Positions 57,835 through 64,000 of a DNA stretch of 64,000 nt are shown here, in pieces (the stretch's first letter is position 1; each line of letters starts with the position of its first letter). Both the position numbers and the translations under genes were made by a program. This stretch comes from Pseudomonas helvetica (GTDB taxonomy: Bacteria; Pseudomonadota; Gammaproteobacteria; Pseudomonadales; Pseudomonadaceae): the NCBI RefSeq assembly GCF_039908645.1, contig NZ_CP150917.1, positions 4,847,501 through 4,911,500 of the forward strand, given 5' to 3'. Under the pieces are notes generated by a model. The model was given only the letters and a program-made list of their open reading frames with translations, searched no databases and had not been told where the DNA came from.

Positions 57835-58896
57835 TCATTCGTCTACTGCATCAAGAAACTCGTCTGGCACGGGCATTTCACCTAACCGCGACGGGATATT
57901 CAAACCGAAATGCAGGTACGCATGCCGGGTCACGACCCGTCCACGCGGGGTCCGCATGATATAGCCCTGCTGAATCAGATAGGGTTCCAGCACATCCTCG
58001 ATGGTGTGCCGCTCTTCGCTGATCGCCGCCGCGAGACTGTCCACCCCGACCGGGCCGCCATCGAACTTCTCGATCATGGTCAGCAGCAGACGCCGGTCCT
58101 GGTGATCGAAGCCACGCTCATCGACGTCCAGCAGGTTCAGCGCCAGATCGGCAATCGGTTTAGTGATATGCCCCTTCGCCCGGACTTCGGCAAAATCGCG
58201 CACCCGGCGCAACAAGCGGTTGGCGATACGCGGCGTACCACGGGCCCGACGGGCGATTTCAAAGGCACCCTCCGGGTCCAGCGGCAAGCCGAGGATGTTC
58301 GCCGAACGGCTGACGATGGTCGCCAGATCCGCCGTGCTATAGAACTCCAGGCGCTGAACGATGCCGAAGCGGTCACGCAACGGGTTGGTCAGCATCCCGG
58401 CACGGGTGGTGGCGCCGACCAGGGTGAACGGTGGCAGGTCGAGCTTGATCGAACGCGCCGCCGGCCCTTCACCGATCATGATGTCGAGCTGGAAGTCTTC
58501 CATGGCCGGGTACAGCACTTCTTCGACAATCGGCGACAGTCGATGGATCTCGTCGATGAACAGCACATCATGCGGCTCGAGGTTGGTCAGCAACGCCGCC
58601 AGATCCCCCGGACGCTCGAGGACCGGCCCCGAGGTGCTTTTGATCGACACGCCCATTTCCTGGGCAATGATGTTGGCCAAGGTGGTTTTACCCAGCCCCG
58701 GTGGACCGAAGATCAGCGTGTGATCGAGGGATTCGTTGCGCCCGCGGGCAGCCTGGATAAACAACTCCATCTGCTCGCGAACGGTCGGCTGGCCGATGTA
58801 TTCGGCCAGGCTGACGGGACGAATCGCGCGGTCCTGGACTTCTTCGCGGTCACGGGGGCCACCCGTGGCGGCGATCAGACGATCAGCTTCAATCAC
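57835..58896 (-). CDS. ruvB: Holliday junction branch migration helicase RuvB
   Basis: A 353-residue AAA+ motor. Walker [10 protein letters not shown], Walker [10 protein letters not shown], sensor GATTRAG, and a C-terminal winged-helix domain. It starts with GTG directly after the ruvA stop codon (TAAGTG). Drives branch migration with RuvA. Confidence 0.96.
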   Translation of the reverse strand: MIEADRLIAATGGPRDREEVQDRAIRPVSLAEYIGQPTVREQMELFIQAARGRNESLDHTLIFGPPGLGKTTLANIIAQEMGVSIKSTSGPVLERPGDLAALLTNLEPHDVLFIDEIHRLSPIVEEVLYPAMEDFQLDIMIGEGPAARSIKLDLPPFTLVGATTRAGMLTNPLRDRFGIVQRLEFYSTADLATIVSRSANILGLPLDPEGAFEIARRARGTPRIANRLLRRVRDFAEVRAKGHITKPIADLALNLLDVDERGFDHQDRRLLLTMIEKFDGGPVGVDSLAAAISEERHTIEDVLEPYLIQQGYIMRTPRGRVVTRHAYLHFGLNIPSRLGEMPVPDEFLDAVDE

Positions 58897-59505
58897 TTAA
58901 ATCATTCCCTTCAGGGCGCGACGAATCAGGTCTTCACTGCTCAAGCCTTTCTCCTTGATGGCAGAAATCGCCTTGCTGGCCTCCTGCGGCTTGTAGCCCA
59001 GGGAAATCAACGCACTCACCGCGTCATTTTCGGCGGTGGCCACGGGTATTGGCGCATCCGGCTGATTCGGCACCAGGGCGAACATGCTTGGCACGGTCTC
59101 CCAGGCCTTGAAACGATCCTTGAGCTCCACCAGCAAACGCTCGGCGGTCTTCTTGCCGACGCCCGGCACCTTGGTCAACGCCGATGTGTCCTGCGCCTGC
59201 ACGCAGCGCACCAGCTCATCGACTTCAAGGCTCGACATCAAGGCCAGCGCCAACTTGGGGCCCACACCATTGAGGCGGATCAATTCACGGAAAAAATCGC
59301 GCTCACGCTTGCCAATGAAGCCGTAGAGCAGCTGGGCGTCTTCACGCACAACCAAATGGGTGTGCAAGGTGATCGGCTCTCCGACCGACGGCAGTCGATA
59401 AAGCGTGGTCATCGGCACTTCCAGCTCATAGCCCAGACCATTTACATCCAGTATCAGGTGCGGCGGCTGCTTCTCAGCCAAGGTGCCGCGCAAACGTCCA
59501 ATCAC
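58897..59505 (-). CDS. ruvA: Holliday junction protein RuvA
   Basis: A 202-residue protein: OB fold at the N-terminus ([23 protein letters not shown]), two helix-hairpin-helix motifs ([29 protein letters not shown]), and a C-terminal domain binding RuvB. Follows ruvC by 118 bp. Confidence 0.96.
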   Translation of the reverse strand: MIGRLRGTLAEKQPPHLILDVNGLGYELEVPMTTLYRLPSVGEPITLHTHLVVREDAQLLYGFIGKRERDFFRELIRLNGVGPKLALALMSSLEVDELVRCVQAQDTSALTKVPGVGKKTAERLLVELKDRFKAWETVPSMFALVPNQPDAPIPVATAENDAVSALISLGYKPQEASKAISAIKEKGLSSEDLIRRALKGMI

Positions 59506-59623
59506 GTTTCAAATCCTTAAGCGTTGGCCAGATCTGGCTGACGAGTACCAAAGTGAGCGTGGCGGCCGGCAAAACAGGCGCAAAACGCTCAACGGATAAA
59601 ATGAGTGGGCTGATGCTATCAGA

Positions 59624-60148
59624 TCAGAGGCGAAGGCGACCGCCACGACTGCGAGCCGTCCCCAGACCATGGGGTAACAGGCTGGAACGGGTGTGAGCAT
59701 GACAAATGGCGATTGCCAGGGCATCCGAGGCATCGATTTGCGGTTTGCTGGTCAGTTTCAGCATGTGCATGACCATCATCTGCACCTGCTCTTTATTCGC
59801 CGCGCCCGTCCCGGTCACCGCCTGCTTGACCTGGGTTGCGGTGTATTCGGCAATTTCCAGGTTTTCTTCGGCGCCGGCAACGATGGCCGCGCCACGAGCC
59901 TGGCCCAGCTTCAGGGCCGAGTCGGCGTTACGGGCCATAAAGACCTTTTCGATCCCCATGGTGACCGGGCCGTAGGTCTGGATGACTTCACGCACACCGC
60001 GATAAACAATTTGCAGCCGTTCATGCAACTCGCCGCTGCCGGTACGAATGCAACCCGAGGCGACATACACGCAGCCACGGCCGGTATCGCGTACCACGCC
60101 GTAACCGGTAATGCGCGAACCGGGGTCGATACCAAGAATTAAAGTCAT
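59624..60148 (-). CDS. ruvC: Crossover junction endonuclease RuvC
   Basis: A 174-residue resolvase with RNase H fold. Acidic residues lie in [21 protein letters not shown] and [14 protein letters not shown]. It cleaves Holliday junctions bound by RuvAB. Confidence 0.95.
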   Translation of the reverse strand: MTLILGIDPGSRITGYGVVRDTGRGCVYVASGCIRTGSGELHERLQIVYRGVREVIQTYGPVTMGIEKVFMARNADSALKLGQARGAAIVAGAEENLEIAEYTATQVKQAVTGTGAANKEQVQMMVMHMLKLTSKPQIDASDALAIAICHAHTRSSLLPHGLGTARSRGGRLRL

Positions 60149-60227
60149 AACGCCTGCGGGTTTAGAGAGTTAGGCCAGCACAGAGCAGGCTGTGCCGAGT
60201 GCACATTTTGCGGCCCTGCCGAAAACC

Positions 60228-60332
60228 CTGTGGGAGCCGGGCTTGCCCGCGATAGCGGTAGAACATTCAACATCAATGTCGAGCCTGCCGACGTCATCGC
60301 GGGCATCGGAACGCCGCCCGGCCCGCTCCCAC
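60228..60332. repeat. REP-type palindrome between yebC and ruvC
   Basis: CTGTGGGAGCCGGGCTTGCC and the imperfect mate CGGCCCGCTCCCACA, with CGCGATA/CATCGCG inside. A diverged member of the 38033 family. Confidence 0.7.
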
Positions 60333-60351
60333 ACCAGATCTGCGTCGCCCA

Positions 60352-61098
<747 letters not shown>

Positions 61099-61132
61099 AA
61101 CTCGCTCCGAATTCTCTTTAAAACAATTCTCT

Positions 61133-61170
61133 ATAAAACAATGCCCGCACGCCCATGAAGGCGAGCGGGC
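61133..61170 (-). terminator. Terminator between aspS and yebC
   Basis: Minus strand GCCCGCTCGCC-TTCAT-GGGCGTGCGGGC followed by ATTGTTTTAT. A second hairpin, CACCCTGGCGCATC/GATGTGCCAGGGTG at 61189-61220 without T-run, is just after the aspS stop. Confidence 0.75.
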
Positions 61171-61227
61171 AACACAATCTGGATCTGACACCCTGGCGCA
61201 TCGCTTGATGTGCCAGGGTGCTCGGTC

Positions 61228-63003
<1,776 letters not shown>

Positions 63004-63111
63004 GGTAGTGGTTTCACTTCTCGTAATTCGAAATTCGTTTGGAGGCCTTGCCGCACCACCGCACTTCAATAAGGTGCCTGATGATGCAAGAGCTCACGCG
63101 TGTCGTTCAAC

Positions 63112-63333
63112 TTAGTCAGCTTTGTCGCCGCCGGCCAGATTCTTCTTCGAACCGGTTTTGAAATCGGTCTCGTACCAGCCGGTGCCGCTGAGGCGGAAGC
63201 CTGGCATGGACAGCATCTTTTTCAATTCGGGTGCCTGGCAGGCAGGGCAGTCGACCAACGGTGCTGCGCTGATCTTCTGAATGGCTTCCAACTGATGACC
63301 ACAGGAAGCACATTGATAGTCGTACATCGGCAT
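63112..63333 (-). CDS. FmdB-family zinc ribbon protein
   Basis: A 73-residue protein starting MPMYDYQCASCGH, with a second CPAC pair (CxxC-N-CxxC) forming a zinc ribbon of the FmdB/CxxC_CxxC_SSSS regulatory family. It lies 108 bp upstream of aspS on the same strand, its usual Pseudomonas neighbour. Function unclear; perhaps regulatory. Confidence 0.88.
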   Translation of the reverse strand: MPMYDYQCASCGHQLEAIQKISAAPLVDCPACQAPELKKMLSMPGFRLSGTGWYETDFKTGSKKNLAGGDKAD

Positions 63334-63500
63334 GGGGTTGTCTCGGCAATCAGATTATCACCGCGCAAACGTCGGGTTTCGCGGCAAAGGGCGGGATTAT
63401 ATCCATTAAATCGAGCCTGTGCAGCCGTAACGCTGCACAGGCACGTGCTCATTCGGATGACGCCTGGTCACACGAGCCGTCCCCAACACCGAGCGGCACG

Positions 63501-63848
63501 TCATTCAACGCTACAGGCGTCCTCATTCAAACTGTGTACGACGCACACCACCCGTACCAGCCCGCTGAAATTTTTCACCCCGCCATGACGCAGGTGCACC
63601 TCTCTATCAACGTAGGAAAGCAAAGCGCTCACCGAGCAACAGTTGATTTTCGCCATCCTGGCCAAAATATCCCAATAGACCTGCTCAAGGCGCAAACAGG
63701 TGGCAAATCCATTCAAACGCACTGATCGGGACAATGGACGCGCCAACCCCATATCAAACTCCCGAACAAAAGGATCTCTCTTCCCCTCCTGCTTTCCATC
63801 TTGAAACCGAGCGACTTCGATTGTCCCTTGCCCTATTCCTCGACTCAT
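63501..63848 (-). CDS. Ribbon-helix-helix domain protein (RHH_4 type)
   Basis: A 115-residue protein. The C-terminal ~70 residues (RSVRLNGFATCLRLEQVYWDILARMA ... SVSALLSYVDREV) fit the RHH_4 ribbon-helix-helix family, a short beta strand followed by two helices binding DNA as a dimer. AAAGGAG lies 10 bases before the ATG at 63848, supporting the full length; an internal Met (MGLARPLSR) is an alternative. Targets unknown. Confidence 0.7.
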   Translation of the reverse strand: MSRGIGQGTIEVARFQDGKQEGKRDPFVREFDMGLARPLSRSVRLNGFATCLRLEQVYWDILARMAKINCCSVSALLSYVDREVHLRHGGVKNFSGLVRVVCVVHSLNEDACSVE

Positions 63849-64000
63849 ACTGCTGACACTCCTTTGTCATACTTGCTTTCAACAAGAGCAACCCTCTGTT
63901 TCCTTATAGAAACGCAGGCGGATAGTTATATCCAGATGACTTTATGACCATCAACGTAGGACAAGCCAACAACCGTAGGGAGACCGTTAACACGGTCCTA
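63849..64000. other. End of window, no gene seen
   Basis: No supported coding frame. A small hairpin GACCG-TTAACA-CGGTC lies at 63982-63997, too close to the edge to interpret. Confidence 0.4.

Noticed and set aside
63982..63997. Hairpin GACCG-TTAACA-CGGTC considered as a terminator
   Set aside because: Short stem, no T-run visible before the window ends, and no gene it clearly belongs to.

Overview
The window comes from a Pseudomonas chromosome, most likely the P. fluorescens group. Three things point there. The gene order eda-pgl-zwf / hexR / mutarotase-oprB-gtsDCBA / gltS-gltR-glk-edd / gapA / mgsA / heme-uptake sigma factor is the Pseudomonas glucose-catabolism island. arcDABC, GcsR-gcvHP-sdaA-gcvT, nadA-tRNA-Lys-queC-queE-tol/pal-ruv-yebC-aspS are typical Pseudomonas core blocks. 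Intergenic regions are full of REP/REPIN-type palindromes of the kinds abundant in that group. No phage, IS element, plasmid gene, CRISPR array or rRNA was seen.

Layout. 1-5 kb: the 5' end of a fadD-type acyl-CoA ligase, an alpha/beta hydrolase, a PhaJ/MaoC enoyl-CoA hydratase, two small conserved proteins, a class V aminotransferase and a small intradiol dioxygenase. 5.3-24.7 kb: glucose uptake and the Entner-Doudoroff pathway. OprB and GtsABCD import glucose; Glk, Zwf, Pgl, Edd and Eda convert it to pyruvate and glyceraldehyde-3-phosphate; GapA and MgsA act on the triose phosphates; HexR and GltR/GltS regulate. HexR-type operators lie before zwf and between edd and gapA. AAnAANAA (Crc/Hfq-type) motifs lie close to the start codons of six genes here. 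24.7-31.2 kb: a FecI/FecR/TonB-receptor signalling unit followed by heme oxygenase and an oddly arranged CoA-transferase. 31.3-32.2 kb: an AlkA-type glycosylase.

32.6-38.0 kb: the arginine deiminase operon arcDABC with an ANR-type box, then a DUF5064 gene. 38.2-46.2 kb: the TyrR-like activator GcsR and its probable target operon gcvH-gcvP-sdaA-gcvT, with 18-bp palindromic sites and a sigma-54 promoter. 46.6-50.4 kb: a cold-shock protein, an RDD membrane protein and, convergent to it, nadA. Between the last two is the most unusual structure of the window: a seven-copy tandem array of a ~298-bp unit. Each unit holds the 3' tail of the RDD gene, a REPIN palindrome and the 3' tail of nadA, and both flanking genes stay intact.

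50.6-63.3 kb: tRNA-Lys, queC-queE, ybgC-tolQRAB-pal-cpoB, ruvCAB, yebC, aspS and a zinc-ribbon protein, all on the minus strand. The last 0.6 kb holds one small ribbon-helix-helix gene and otherwise nothing recognisable. No new enzymatic system was found. The candidates for something undescribed are the tandem array, the permuted-looking CoA-transferase, and some regulatory sites (an ANR box before the cold-shock gene; the Crc/Hfq-type motif set). All functional statements are from reading the sequence and family knowledge; no database search was run.
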